64,000 nt of DNA from Caprella mutica. Lineage: Eukaryota > Arthropoda > Malacostraca > Amphipoda > Caprellidae. The notes below the pieces were generated by a model that was given only the letters and a program-made list of their open reading frames with translations, had not been told where the DNA came from and did no database searches. Positions 1-11,768 of this stretch are shown piece by piece. Every line of letters starts with the position of its first letter. The stretch's first letter is position 1. The stretch spans positions 61,382-125,381 of the forward strand of contig CANNZV010001864.1 of the NCBI GenBank assembly GCA_947561585.1, in the 5' to 3' direction. Made by a program: the position numbers and the translations under genes.

Positions 1-184
1 GAAATTAACGTCTCATGCATTTGGTTTTTTAAATACTATTTAAATTAATTATAAACTATAAATGTGTTCACCGTTCGGATTACAATAAAAAAATGCAATA
101 TATAAAATAATAGAATATTGGAAAAAATTAGTAGCTTATTGATTAAAGTTATTCCTTATTAGTATTGTTCCCTGGGAGAAAATT

Positions 185-251
185 GATGGTGGAGTCATAG
201 AAGATTGAGTTGTATCCCATTTAATTTTCGTTTGTCCCACCATAACTTTTA
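185..251. repeat. Foldback element, ccataac/gttatgg family, copy 1
   Basis: Left arm atggtggagtcatagaag and right arm ttcgtttgtcccaccata form an imperfect inverted repeat. The same arms recur at about ten other places in the window (see 9249, 20511, 30158, 34013, 62645). Confidence 0.6.
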
Positions 252-617
252 TTTTGGTGGTTGATAACTACGTCTTTAATTAATTAGTGATTAAGCCTTT
301 CCCACTCAATTTTAGATGCTACTATCCCTATTTATTTATATACCACTATTTGAAACCTCTCTAATGAAATAAAGTTTAATCTCAACGTATAATCTAGCTG
401 TAAATTCCACTCTGTTTCATGTTCTCCACTCCAATAAAACTGTGTTCTTTATGTGGGCTGTCACAAGAACCTACACGAATCTGTAAGAATTTTATCTTTT
501 TCTCACACCGTCAGATATGGCTTATTATAAGTGATTTCAGTGGACAAAAGACACGGCCTATGCCTTTCAAAGCACAATTTACTGTTCACCCCTATGTGAA
601 GTCAAAGCCGCTAGCTA

Positions 618-801
618 GGGTAAGTTCCGAGCTATCGAACGGTTCCACATTTTCGATCATATGTACAGTTTAACTTAATTTCAATTGGTGTCCATGCTAT
701 ATGCAGGTATCATGGATACCAATTATAATACAAGTTATAGTATATATATTTTTCATATGGTCGAAAATATATAACTGTTCGTTCACTGTGAACTTATACC
801 C
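618..801. mobile_element. MITE-like element with TA target duplication
   Basis: The left end GGGTAAGTTCCGAG and the right end (reverse complement GGGTATAAGTTCACAG) are imperfect terminal inverted repeats that share inner sequence attttcga-catatg on both arms. TA dinucleotides lie at 616-617 and 802-803. A palindromic core ggtatcatggatacc sits near 706-721. It is too short to encode a transposase, so non-autonomous; TA duplication suggests Tc1/mariner-type mobilisation. Confidence 0.5.
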
Positions 802-1192
802 TATATTGTATTATTAACTTGTACGTATGATTGTGTGGTATGACTGTTTTTATAGACGATGTAAACAATTAATGGATTTATTTATTCACGATTTTGGGCC
901 TTTTTTATATCACATTTTGTTAAAGATTTACTCAAATGCATTTTCTATTGTGTAATTATTGTTAATTAGATATCAATTGATAATATATATAATTGTTATA
1001 ATTATATATATACTTGTACTCTAGTTTAAAAGAGCGATATCTACTTAATTATTTGTAATATGAATTGAAGTATAATTACTTTTTGAATATCTATGAACTA
1101 ATAAATGAAAAAGATATTTTTTAAATAGTATTTTCTATTAAAAACAAAAGATTGACTGAAATAAAGAAAAATGTAAATGTTATTTTTCAATG

Positions 1193-1787
1193 CCTTTTTA
1201 GCAATAAGGGCTAAATAAAGTCCTTTTTAGCAATAAGGTCTGAATAAAGTCCTTTTTAGCAATAAGGGCTAAATAAAGTCCTACATAACAATAAGGGATA
1301 AATAAAGTCCTTTTTAGCAATAAGGGCTAAATAAAGTCCTTTATAGCAATAAGAGATAAATAAAGTCCTTTATAGCAATATGGGCTGAATAAAGTCATTT
1401 ATAGCAATAAGAGATAAATAAAGTCCTTTTTAGCAATATGGGCTAAATAAAGTCCTTTATAGCAATAAGAGATAAATAAAGTCCTTTATAGCAATAAGGT
1501 CTGAATAAAGTCCTTTTTAGCAATAAGGGCTAAATAAAATCCTTTTTAGCAATAAGGGCTAAATAAAGTCCTTTTTAGCAATAAGGGCTAAATAAAGTCC
1601 TTTTTAGCAATAAGGGCTAAATAAAGTCCTTTTTAGCAATAAGAGCTAAATAAAGTCCTTTTTAGCAATATGGGCTAAATAAAGTCCTTTTTAGCAATAA
1701 GAGCTAAATAAAGTCCTTTTTAGCAATATGGGCCAAATAAAGCAATAAGGGCTAAATAAAGTCATTCTCAGCCATAATAAAGTCGTA
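1193..1787. repeat. 29-bp minisatellite
   Basis: About 20 tandem copies of a 29-base unit with core tttttagcaataagggctaa and aaataaagtcc. Variants alternate between ttttt/tttat and between aagggct, aagagat and tatgggct. It degenerates at the right end. Confidence 0.9.
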
Positions 1788-1789
1788 TG

Positions 1790-4700
1790 TTACACAGGAG
1801 TTACAATTGATAAATTGGCTGAGTTGAATAAAGCAGTTATTGTCACTTCTTCAGACGGTTTATCAGATAAATATCTTCAAATTGTAGATTTCTAAAGTGC
1901 CTCATATCTACTACCAACACACAAAGCTACTGCACCGACTCCACAATTGTGAGCAATAGACGATATGTACAATCTTTAGACCACGTGAGAAAGGAAGGCA
2001 CTTTGGACTTAAATCCTATAAAGAGAAATGTCTCTAATAAAACTGACAATTCGATGCGATGTCTTTCTTTGAGTTGCTACAATGCCTTCAAGTGGAGTCT
2101 ATTCTATCGGTGATACGTGGTCTGATTTCCAATGGGACATCACACCGAAAACTCTGTTGTAAAACTGGTACGTTGAATCTAAGTCACTTCAGTGTCATCT
2201 GAAATGGAATTGATAGTAAATTACACAAAGTTGTTTCTTATGAAAAAAAAGTTGTTATTATTAAAATCAATTTTAATTAGTAGTAAATTTTCACCTAATT
2301 TAAAAATACTGAGGTATTTAAAGGTACAAACCAAAAAGGAAATCACAAATAATATTATTTCAAAAATCAGGTACTGTATATACATTTAATTTAACTGTCA
2401 ATTCAATTCTAAAATCATGTATAACCAGACAATTTTGGCAACAAAATAAGGAAATGACTGTCAAATACATAATTTATATATCATCATTATAATTTCACAT
2501 CGTGAAAAGATATAATGTTTTATTGTAACGAAGGCCCGCATGCAGCTATAGCTATTTGTCACTTCTTTTTGATAGGCCCACAAAAAGTAGGTTTCTGGTG
2601 CATTACCCCTGTAGCAACGAGACTATACAGTGGCACTATAGTGACCACTGTAGATCTATTGATTCACCACCACACTTTCCTCATTTAATTGAAAAATATC
2701 TAAAAAATACAAGGCATATGCGGGTATCATAATAAAAGACAAACACAACAAAATAACAATAAAACAACTAGAAATAGATTATAACGATATATCAATTCAA
2801 CTGTAAATAACCAGACATTAAACCTATTCAAATGCAATTATTCTTCATAAATCACTATGTATCACAAAACAGAACAATACCTCTCCTTTTGATTATCTCT
2901 TAAAATAACCATGAGATAAAATCTAAATCTCAAGTATTATAACCGGAATAAAATGATCATTCTTTAGGCTTAGACAATCTTTGCATAAATATAGTGGGTC
3001 TATTGAAGATTAACTCATATAAGAGGCTTTAAAAGCAATACCCGTGTATTTTAATTCCGACTCTGTAATGCAGGGAAGACAACATGCAATCTATCCTGTG
3101 ATCTAACATCTCTCAATGCATATGAAGAATAAGAAAAGATTTAACGTCGATAGCTTTCAATGAGAACCTCAAGTAGTCTCTCTGTGAAACTTTTCACATC
3201 AAAATATTGTTTGCATTTTGGAATACAAAAGGATGCCTTTTTCGGAAGTTGTTGAATTGATGAGTAGGAAGAAATGCGTCTCTGTGTATTGTGATTTGTT
3301 GACAGTTTGTATTTTTGTGAAGTTTGTAATTTGTAAGCTTTGGATCTTATCAAATTGGATATAAAATGTAAATGGGTGGTTCCTTTTTGAAAGTTTTGAA
3401 TGTATTTACTTTAAAATACAAAACTGAAGCCATATCTTCAATAAAAATAACATTGAGTCAGTTGAATTTTTTGCCATCACTTTTTTCAATTCCGAAATTT
3501 CTAAATTTAAACTCTGAAGATTTAGTAATTAGGCTTCCCTCTTAATCTTCTATGCCCCCACCATAACTTTCTCCATGGTTGATCAATGGCAATCTTGCCT
3601 GCTTGACAAATAAACAGATTGAACAATCTCCACTGCCATGACTTGTTTACTGTGTTGTTTAATTCACATCATTGGATCTGCAATAGCGCAATAAATATTA
3701 CACCAGATCAAAGACCGTGTCTTCCTTCTTGTTGTCACCAACCATCGCCAGGTGGCGTTGTCGCAACAAACTGAGCTTCGATATTGCCATTGATATGCAG
3801 TCGGTGATCTTAGCACAATAAATGATTGAGAGGAAACGATTCTATTTGGAAATGTATAATCAATTCATTTAATTGTACCTGAATTAGTTAATTTAACTAT
3901 TACATGCTACTCGTATATGTTCAATCAATCCTTAATCTATATAAATTTTAATACGCATATTTCCACAGTTAATCGTATAATAATAATGACTTTCTTTTCA
4001 GGTGGGTTGGCTGTTCTAGAGAATCTGAGACCTGAATAACTAACAGTAAGTATAGAAAATTTATCTGAATATTGATAATGATCTTGTTCTTTTGGAAGAC
4101 TTAGATTTTAGGAAACAATCAAATTGATATTAAATTTTGTTGATACCCAGAAAAGTAGGTGTTGTTCGATGGAGGAAGATAAAAATATTTATCCTTTTTT
4201 TTTGACGTGAAATGACAAGATTTGTATACGTAATCAATTAAATTATAGTGTTGAAATTTTGACATATATTTGTCCAAAAAAAAAGAAATTTTAAAATACA
4301 TAAGAATACACTGTACAACGTAGGATAAATTCACTAATAAAACCCCTGTTATATCCTATAGAACAAAATTGTTACCCTTTAGCCTTGTTGCAACAGTCCT
4401 ACGTTCTTTTTAACTCATTCTAACTATAGGACAGTTTTTACCAAATAAGAATAGTTCAGAAACAACCCTACAGGATTTATTCACCTTATTTAGTCAGAAA
4501 GATTTTTGAATTACAGTGAGGATGGTACATATAACTTAGGGATCTTTATATGAATTCTTGAAAAGAATGGAAGCCAACTTGTTGCCGTATTTGATGCCTT
4601 AATAACCAGGTTATATATTCAGTCGCTATACAAAAATGGAAGCGGAGTACCATCAGACGCAAAGAAACCGTTTCTGCTTTCGGAATTAGACATTTTGATT

Positions 4701-5320
4701 AAAATTCTCAAATTGACAAAAACGAAAATTTGAGTTAAATTTTTTGTGTTTATATTTTAGAATACGATTGTACCCGTATATGAATATACATATATGGTAT
4801 ACACATACATATATAAAGAGCTCTGAAAAGAATTAAAGCAGAAGCCATTTTCTAAAGGAAATAAAGGATCTTGGCACAATAAATAAGATGTTCCTTTGTA
4901 TTTCCACCATTGGGCTTGATTGGCAAAGAAAGAAATGTAGGTTCTTTATATGTTTGGCATTCATCCTGTTCAGCCCCCATAAAAAAACTCAATATATTAA
5001 CCAGCGAAATAAGGCCCTTATACCATTTATATTGTCAAATTCTTTTTCTCGATGTCTGGCCGGGTAGATTGTTTGTTGTTGTGAGGGACGACAATCATTT
5101 AGAAAATAGCTAACTTTTTTCAGGAAAATTTATTATTTCAATTTTACCGTGCTAACTGAAAGGATGATTATCAATATGATAATAAAAATTATCATATAAT
5201 TATAACGATAATAAATTATATTAGGGTAACATTTTAATTATCAATTGCGAAATAAAAACTTAATGGAGTTTCCAATATGTTATTAATATAAATAAATCTA
5301 CATTCGAATAATTATAGTAA
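1790..5320. other. AT-rich intergenic DNA, no gene seen
   Basis: Only short open frames without recognisable domains. It contains a near-perfect 23-base palindrome at 2628-2650, a solo foldback arm at 3541-3570 (cttaatcttctatgccc and ccaccataac), and no convincing splice-bounded exon. Untranslated 5' exons of SoxD could lie here but cannot be identified from sequence. Confidence 0.5.
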
Positions 5321-5323
5321 TTA

Positions 5324-5498
5324 GGTTTGTGACAATGTGCGTTTAAAATCATAGATCCCGAAAATATTATATACGAAATGACCTGAAATGGTGTTTAATA
5401 CTATATACCGCTGGTGTAGAACGATTCAATACTGTTTAATTCTTACCGTCGATAATGTTTTCGAGATCTATGATTATAAATGCATATTGTCACAACCC
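5324..5498. mobile_element. MITE, long inverted termini, TA target site (copy 1)
   Basis: A 175-base element. The ends GGTTTGTGACAATGTGC and (reverse complement) GGGTTGTGACAATATGC begin inverted repeats of about 46 bases, extending through atcatagat and cgaaaa. TA lies on both sides (5322-5323 and 5499-5500). A second copy is at 34127-34298 with the same layout. Non-coding; probably mobilised by a Tc1/mariner-type transposase encoded elsewhere. Confidence 0.75.
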
Positions 5499-5838
5499 TA
5501 ATAATAATAATCAACATATCCAATGTAATATCTGTATCTATTTTTAATATGTTTACCATTCTAAATATAGGTGCAATAAATGAGAAAATTAATGGTAGTT
5601 AATTATCGAAACACGTTAGCAATGAGGTTAATTAATGTATGTACCTTTTTTTATCATTAACACCATATTTAAGAATATGATTTGAATATATTTAACTTAG
5701 ATAAAAATAATTTGAAAGGAAGAGTTATTTTATACAATTTTAATGTTTAAAAACTATGGAAACACAAAAGAAGAATTTATTGTAATTATACATGCTATTA
5801 TCTTAAAATTTTATATAAGAAAAGTTTCAGTACCTACT

Positions 5839-5962
5839 CAGACACTTACAGTTCACGGTAAGTGGGGGTTAACATAGGTCATCTAACCAATCTGACCTTT
5901 TGAAGATTCTCATTGACTTTACATGACCTATAATCCCCACTACCCGAAAACTGTGAGTCTTA
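5839..5962. mobile_element. Foldback/MITE-like element, agtgggg-ataggtca arms
   Basis: The arms agtgggggttaacataggtca and (reverse complement) agtggggattataggtca, each preceded by an acagtt/cacagtt end, are inverted about 50 bases apart. No clear target duplication. Single copy in this window. Confidence 0.45.
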
Positions 5963-6002
5963 TTATTTCCCTAAACAGTAGAAGAAATCATGTATAATTA
6001 AA

Positions 6003-6085
6003 TCCTCTATAGTGAACAAATTTCATTAGTCAGTCATGAATGGACATCATTTATTGGCAGATAAATTATTTTCACTATAGAGGCT
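6003..6085. repeat. Short inverted repeat cctctatagtgaa
   Basis: cctctatagtgaacaaattt at 6003 faces its near reverse complement ending at 6085. No coding content. Possibly a small foldback element. Confidence 0.35.
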
Positions 6086-6626
6086 ACTTATTTACTCGAG
6101 ACTCTACACTCACTATACAGGATTTCTTTATATAGAAGTTCTACTGTATTAATTTTTTTTTATTATTTCCATGCATAATATCACATATGCTAAAAGTCCA
6201 ATTAAAAGAATAATTTAAGTAATTTACATTCACCACCAGACTATAAATTAGATGAAGACTGTTAGAAGATAATTAGCTGATGTATAATAGTTATTCTATG
6301 ACTCTAATATGGAGATTCGAATACATCATGTAAATAATTTGCTAATATGTGTTCATATATAAGAATACATTATAAAATACCTATTATAGAGAGGCATAAA
6401 TTAAAAAGATACACGGCAATTGATTATTTACTCATTTAACTTCCATTTTATCCTATATAATCATTTTTTTTACTCATTTTCGGAAAATAACGAATTAACA
6501 TAAAATAGTAATTTGTGATCTAGAAAATATATTTTTAATCAATATTTTAATCACTACATACTCTAGATATAAATAATTTATTTGACTTTATTATTAGCTA
6601 AAACTCTTATTAATATTCTATCTTAT

Positions 6627-7026
6627 CTACACACCCATGTAACTAACTACACAAACACACCCTCTGTACAATCTACACTCTTCACACACGTATACGTAGA
6701 GGCAACTGGTGACAATGTGTAGCTACACACTCTCTACACACTCTACACAGCTTCTACACACTCTACACAGCCTCTGCACAGTCTGCACAGCCTCTACTGG
6801 TGACAATGTGTAGCTACACAGCCTCTACACAGTCTACACAGCCTCTACTGGTGACAATGTGTAGCTACACAGCCTCTACACAGTCTACACAGCCTCTACT
6901 GGTGACAATGTGAAGCTAAACAGCCTCTACACAGCCTCTACACAGCCTCTACTGGTGACAATGTGTAGCTACACAGCCTCTACACAGTCTACACAGCCTC
7001 TACTGGTGACAATGTGTAGCTACACA
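6627..7026. repeat. CTACACA-rich region with 51-bp tandem repeat
   Basis: It begins as degenerate ctacacac repeats. From about 6699 it becomes tandem copies of a 51-base unit containing ctggtgacaatgtgtagc and tacacagcctctacacagtc. The open frame from 6910 is a translation of this repeat and is not a gene. Confidence 0.85.
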
Positions 7027-7044
7027 ATAGACTTAAAGCTGCAA

Positions 7045-7190
7045 GTCTGGTGGCGGGGGAAGCGCCCCACAAAGAGGGGGTTAGATGGGGGTTTCGCGTG
7101 GGGGGGATTGTCTCTGACACACCCATTGTTCAGAGAATTGTTCTTCTTGGTACAAAATGGCGGCACAACAATGAGAGTAAAGTGTTGAAG
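7045..7190. other. GC-rich island with G runs and an ATGGCGGC motif
   Basis: Immediately after the repeat lie four runs of five to seven G (7055, 7076, 7087, 7100), then aaaatggcggcac at 7157, a match to the YY1/Pho motif, and Sox-like ATTGT sites. It stands out from the AT-rich surroundings. It could be promoter DNA or an untranslated first exon of SoxD, but no decisive splice donor is seen. Confidence 0.3.
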
Positions 7191-7646
7191 CTGAACTGTT
7201 GGAACAAGTACTTCTTTAGGTAGACATTACATATACACTGGTGAATAATAAACAATGGGAGTGACTTTAAGTAACTGATACAAAAAAGTGATCGAGGCTG
7301 ATCTTCAGTTTGGAAAACAGTCCGAAATTTCTTTTATATACACATTGATTTTATTGATGGCTATAGATTATTGATAAAACATACTTCTTGAAATAAGAGG
7401 CTCGAAATTCTTCATTTAGTAATTTGATTATGTACGGCAATTGAGTATTTACCCCTTTAACCAAGATATTAATCATATTTGACTTATCGTATTCATTGAC
7501 GGCAAAGAAAATGGTTAATTAATGATATTTATCGCACCAAATATGTAAACATTATATATAGGTTCCTTTTAGAATATTGTAATTTAGTGTCAGTAAATTG
7601 AACAACTCATTAAAGTGCAACTTTAGCCAATGCCAAAGCAATACTT

Positions 7647-8968
7647 CTAACCCAGTACACCACTCTACTCCAATACACTCTACTCCAATACACAGTACAC
7701 CACTCTACTCCAATACACTCTACTCCAATACACTCTACTCCAATACACAGTACACCACTCTACTCCAATACACTCTACTCCAATACACAGTACACCACTC
7801 TACTCCAATACACTCTACTCCAATACACTCTACTCCAATACACAGTACACCACTCTACTCCAATACACTCTACTCCAATACACTCTACTCCAATACACAG
7901 TACACCACTCTACTCCAATACACAGTACACCACTCCACTCCAATACACTCTACTCCAATACACTCTACTCCAATACACAGTACACCACTCTACTCCAATA
8001 CACTCTACTCCAATACACAGTACACCACTCTACTCCAATACACTCTACTCCAATACACTCTACTCCAATACACAGTACACCACTCTACTCCAATACACTC
8101 TACTCCAATACACAGTACACCACTCTACTCCAATACACTCTACTCCAATACACAGTACACCACTCGACTCCAATACACTCTACTCCAATACACTCTACTC
8201 CAATACACAGTACACCACTCTACTCCAATACACTCTACTCCAATACACTCTACTCCAATACACTCTACTCCAATACACAGTACACCACTCTACTCCAATA
8301 CACAGTACACCACTCCACTCCAATACACAGTACACCACTCTACTCCAATGCACAGTACACCACTCTACTCCAATACACAGTACACCACTCCACTCCAATA
8401 CACAGTACACCACTCTACTCCAATACACAGTACACCACTCCACTCCAATACACAGTACACCACTCTACTCCAATACACAGTACACCACTCTACTCCAATA
8501 CACAGTACACCACTCCACTCCAATACACAGTACACCACTCTACTCCAATACACAGTACACCACTCTACTCCAATACACAGTACACCACTCTACTCCAATA
8601 CACAGTACACCACTCTGCTCCAATACACAGTACACCACTCCACTCCAATACACAGTACACCACTCCACTCCAATACACAGTACACCACTCCACTCCAATA
8701 CACAGTACACCACTCTACTCCAATAAACAGTTACACCACTCTGCTCCAATACACAGTACACCACTCTACTCCAATACACAGTACACCACTCTACTCCAAT
8801 ACACAGTACAACACTCTACTCCAATACACAGTACACCACTCTACTCCGATACACAGTACACCACTCTACTCCAATACACAGTACAACACTCTACTCCAAT
8901 ACACAGTACACCACTCTACTCCAATACACTCTACTCCAATACACTCTACTCCAATACATTACTTTAGT
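7647..8968. repeat. Composite 15/25-bp minisatellite
   Basis: Built from two modules that share ctctactccaata: a 15-base unit (cactctactccaata) and a 25-base unit that adds cacagtacac. The left part (to about 8290) mixes one to four 15-mers per 25-mer. The right part (about 8290-8910) is nearly pure 25-mers with point variants (ctccactcc, ctctgctcc), and 15-mers return at the end. All frames are free of stops, which creates a spurious 458-codon ORF on the + strand and several on the - strand. Confidence 0.95.
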
Positions 8969-9984
8969 CAATAGTGATAAAGCATCCATAATAGATTCTT
9001 CTCTCCCTGTAGTGTCTTCTCGTAACGAAGGTTTCCGATGATAAATATCAATCGGCAGCGTCACCCCGTTCTCCCTGCTCTTAACTCTTACTTGATGACT
9101 CTTTTCTATGCTGTTTACAAGAATTATTAGGTCCCTGTACACTAATACACTGCGAACAACTTATGGTGGGCCCTTAGAAGATTATGAGGGAACCCTACAT
9201 CTTATCAATATATGTTAAATTTTAATTTTAAGGATAACATATGAAAAATTATAGAGGGGCCCTAGAAGATTCATTGGGGTCATAGAAGAAGGGTTCTCCT
9301 CTAATCTTATATAGCCCCACCATAATTTTCTCTTTGGGAACTCTCTAAATTTCTTATAGAAAATGTAATTCGATTAAACAAATGCAGGTGAATATATATA
9401 TAAATATACTGCTTAAAAACGACTAAAATGTATTAAACATAAAACAGCTGAAAAACGTAATGCAGAACAATGTTACAAATAATAACACATACTAGAATAT
9501 ATCCTTCATTTAAACATATAATCATTTTTTCAAACTTTTCAATAGCTTTAAAATGAATAAGAAACTATTAAGTTTTTAAAACTATTCAATATATATTTGT
9601 CAGTTTAAGCCAGCAAGTAGTACACTCAACACAGTAAATTATATATCCACATTGTAAATTGTGGTTAGATGTCACAATAGAGCTAGACAAAAACAATAAT
9701 CAATTGATTCTTCTGCAACACTATAGAAAAACACTATTGAACTAATTGAAAGAAAGCATTAAATTATCTAAGATGTGAAAGCAGGCTTCTATTTCACCTA
9801 CATAATTCTAATTGTCGGAATAGTTACTTTTTCATGAGCAGGTGTTGACAATAGATTCCGAAGGCATGTTATAAAGCCCATAAAACGTCTGATTGAAGCT
9901 TGTATCAATATAAATCCCTGAAATAATTCACTATTGAATTGTATGATAAAACAATGTGACGTTTGTCGATATTGTGTGGTCTGG
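8969..9984. other. Intergenic DNA between two minisatellites
   Basis: No gene seen. It holds a solo foldback arm (9161-9190) and a fuller foldback copy (9249-9330). A short, less AT-rich stretch at 8996-9090 is unexplained. Confidence 0.5.
9249..9330. repeat. Foldback element, ccataac/gttatgg family
   Basis: Left arm tagaggggccctagaagatt, partial internal duplicate ggggtcatagaagaagg, and right arm taatcttatatagccccacc. A solo left arm of the same family lies 60 bases upstream at 9161. Confidence 0.6.
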
Positions 9985-10708
9985 TGCTCAGTGTCGGTTC
10001 AGTATCGTTCAGTATCGGTTCAGTATCGTTCAGTATCGGTTCAGTATCGGTTCAGTATCGATTCAGTATCGGTTCAGTATCGGTTCAGTATCGGTTCAGT
10101 ATCGGTTCAGTATCGGTTCAGTATCGGTTCAGTATCGGTTCAGTATCGGTTCAGTATCGGTTCAGTATCGGTTCAGCATCGGTTCAGTATCGGTTCAGTG
10201 CTGTTCAGTATCGTTCAGTATCGGTTCAGTATCGGTTCAGTATCGGTTCAGTACCGGTTCAGTATCGTTCAGCATCGTTCAGTATCGGTTCAGTATCGTT
10301 CAGCATCGTTCAGTATCGGCTCAGCATCGGTTCAGCATCGGTTCAGTATCGGTTCAGCATCGGTTCAGTATCGGTTCAGTATCGTTCATCATCGTTCAGT
10401 ATCGGTTCAGCATCGGTTCAGCATCGGTTCAGTATCGGTTCAGCATCGGTTCAGTATCGTTCAGCATCGTTCAGTATCGGTTCAGCATCGATTCAGCATC
10501 GGTTCAGCATCGGTTCAGCATCGGTTCAGTATCGGTTCAGTATCGGTTCAGCATCGGTTCAGCATCGGTTCATTATCGGTTCAGCATCAGTTCAGTATCG
10601 GTTCAGCATCGGTTCAGTATCGGTTCAGCATCGGTTCAGTATCGGTTCAGCATCGGTTCAGTATCGGTTCAGTATCGGTTCAGTATCGGTTCAGTATCGG
10701 TTCAGTAC
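9985..10708. repeat. 11-bp minisatellite GGTTCAGTATC
   Basis: About 66 tandem copies of the 11-mer ggttcagtatc, with ten-base variants lacking one G and a C/T variant (GTATC or GCATC). GTATC units dominate both ends; GCATC units are interspersed in the middle and right. Because 11 and 10 are not multiples of three, all three forward frames stay open, giving three overlapping false ORFs of about 250 codons. Confidence 0.95.
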
Positions 10709-11768
10709 TAAGTTAGTAAATGCTTTCTAGCATTTACGTAATAAATATTTTTTTGGTATTACATTAGTTTTTAATGAATATTATAGCCGATGATTATTTA
10801 TATTTAAATATATATAATAGGTATATTGAACTATAGAATAAAGTATATAATGAATAAACTATTTAATGATGCTTGTACATTACTTTGTTTAAAAAATGAC
10901 TTTTATATTACTATATACATTTAAACTATATTTAATAGTTGAGTGATTTCCGTGACGTCATAGATCTATTATCCCAATAATTCCATTATTTAGATATTGA
11001 GGTTAAATGCATCATCATAATTAAAATTATCATAATGATAAATAAGAGAGTTATTATTATAATACGCTCCCTATAATCACTGCTTAATAATGAGTCACTT
11101 TTTAGTTATTATCAACTCTTGAAATTAAATTTTTTATTTTATTTATTATTTTTATCCATGATACCTGCAGGTATCATTGATACCAATAGAATAAAAATTA
11201 AATAATTATTATTATATTTTTTTTCTTACGTGTCCGAAAATGTGGAACTGACCGATAATTAGGATTAAGTTAAATAGTTAAGTGTCTCGTCGTACTAACA
11301 ATAAAAATTTCAATTACCTACCAATAAAAACTTATGAAATACAACAATTCGAATAGTACAAACCAGTCAAATTGACTGCCTGGTTGTACTAGTATTATTC
11401 ACCCAAAAGTGTGGAAGATGCAGGTATCTTTAATGGCTGTAGTTGATGATAAGAATTAACACTTGTATATGCTCTTCAACATATGTGAAGTTGATTATAA
11501 TCCATAGTCTCTATTGCACACACACATCTACCTTGCACACATCACTTGCCAATCAACTGAAAGAGCTCTAGTTAACAATTTGTTAAGTCATCTTATTGAT
11601 TAGGTATCACATTTTGAAAAAGACACTGTGATGTACCGTCATTAAAAAGAGTGATGCTATTTACAACAGTTTGCTAAATTCACAGAAAAAAATGAACAAA
11701 TTTTACATCAGTTCTAAAGCTCCTTGGTAGCTATATAATTATTGTGTGAGAACATGAAGAAAAATTAG
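10709..11768. other. AT-rich intergenic DNA with a partial MITE
   Basis: No gene seen. At 11160-11175 is a perfect 16-base palindrome, gatacctgcaggtatc. At 11236-11276 lies an arm (ccgaaaatgtggaactgacc, gataatt) matching the termini of the 618-801 and 61320-61453 elements. It is probably a decayed member of that family. Confidence 0.45.

Larger units (their letters stand above)
1..1192. other. AT-rich intergenic DNA with two small foldback elements
   Basis: No gene is visible. It contains a palindromic foldback repeat (about 185-250) and a TA-flanked MITE-like element (618-801). The open frame at 419-673 shows no recognisable protein and partly overlaps the MITE. Confidence 0.6.

Noticed and set aside
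419..673. 84-codon + strand frame
   Set aside because: No recognised domain, overlaps the 618-801 MITE, and no splice or promoter context.
6910..7188. 92-codon + strand frame
   Set aside because: Its N-terminal half is the 51-bp repeat and the remainder is the G-rich island; no homology recognised.
7598..8974. 458-codon open frame on the + strand (YSNT/HSTP repeats) and several on the - strand
   Set aside because: It is a direct translation of the 15/25-bp minisatellite. The frame is open on both strands because the repeat lacks stops, and there is no splice or promoter context.
9934..10730. Three overlapping + strand frames of about 250 codons (SVQYRFSIGS repeats)
   Set aside because: All three frames are open because the 11-bp unit is stop-free; identical peptide phases rotate through the frames. 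Not coding.
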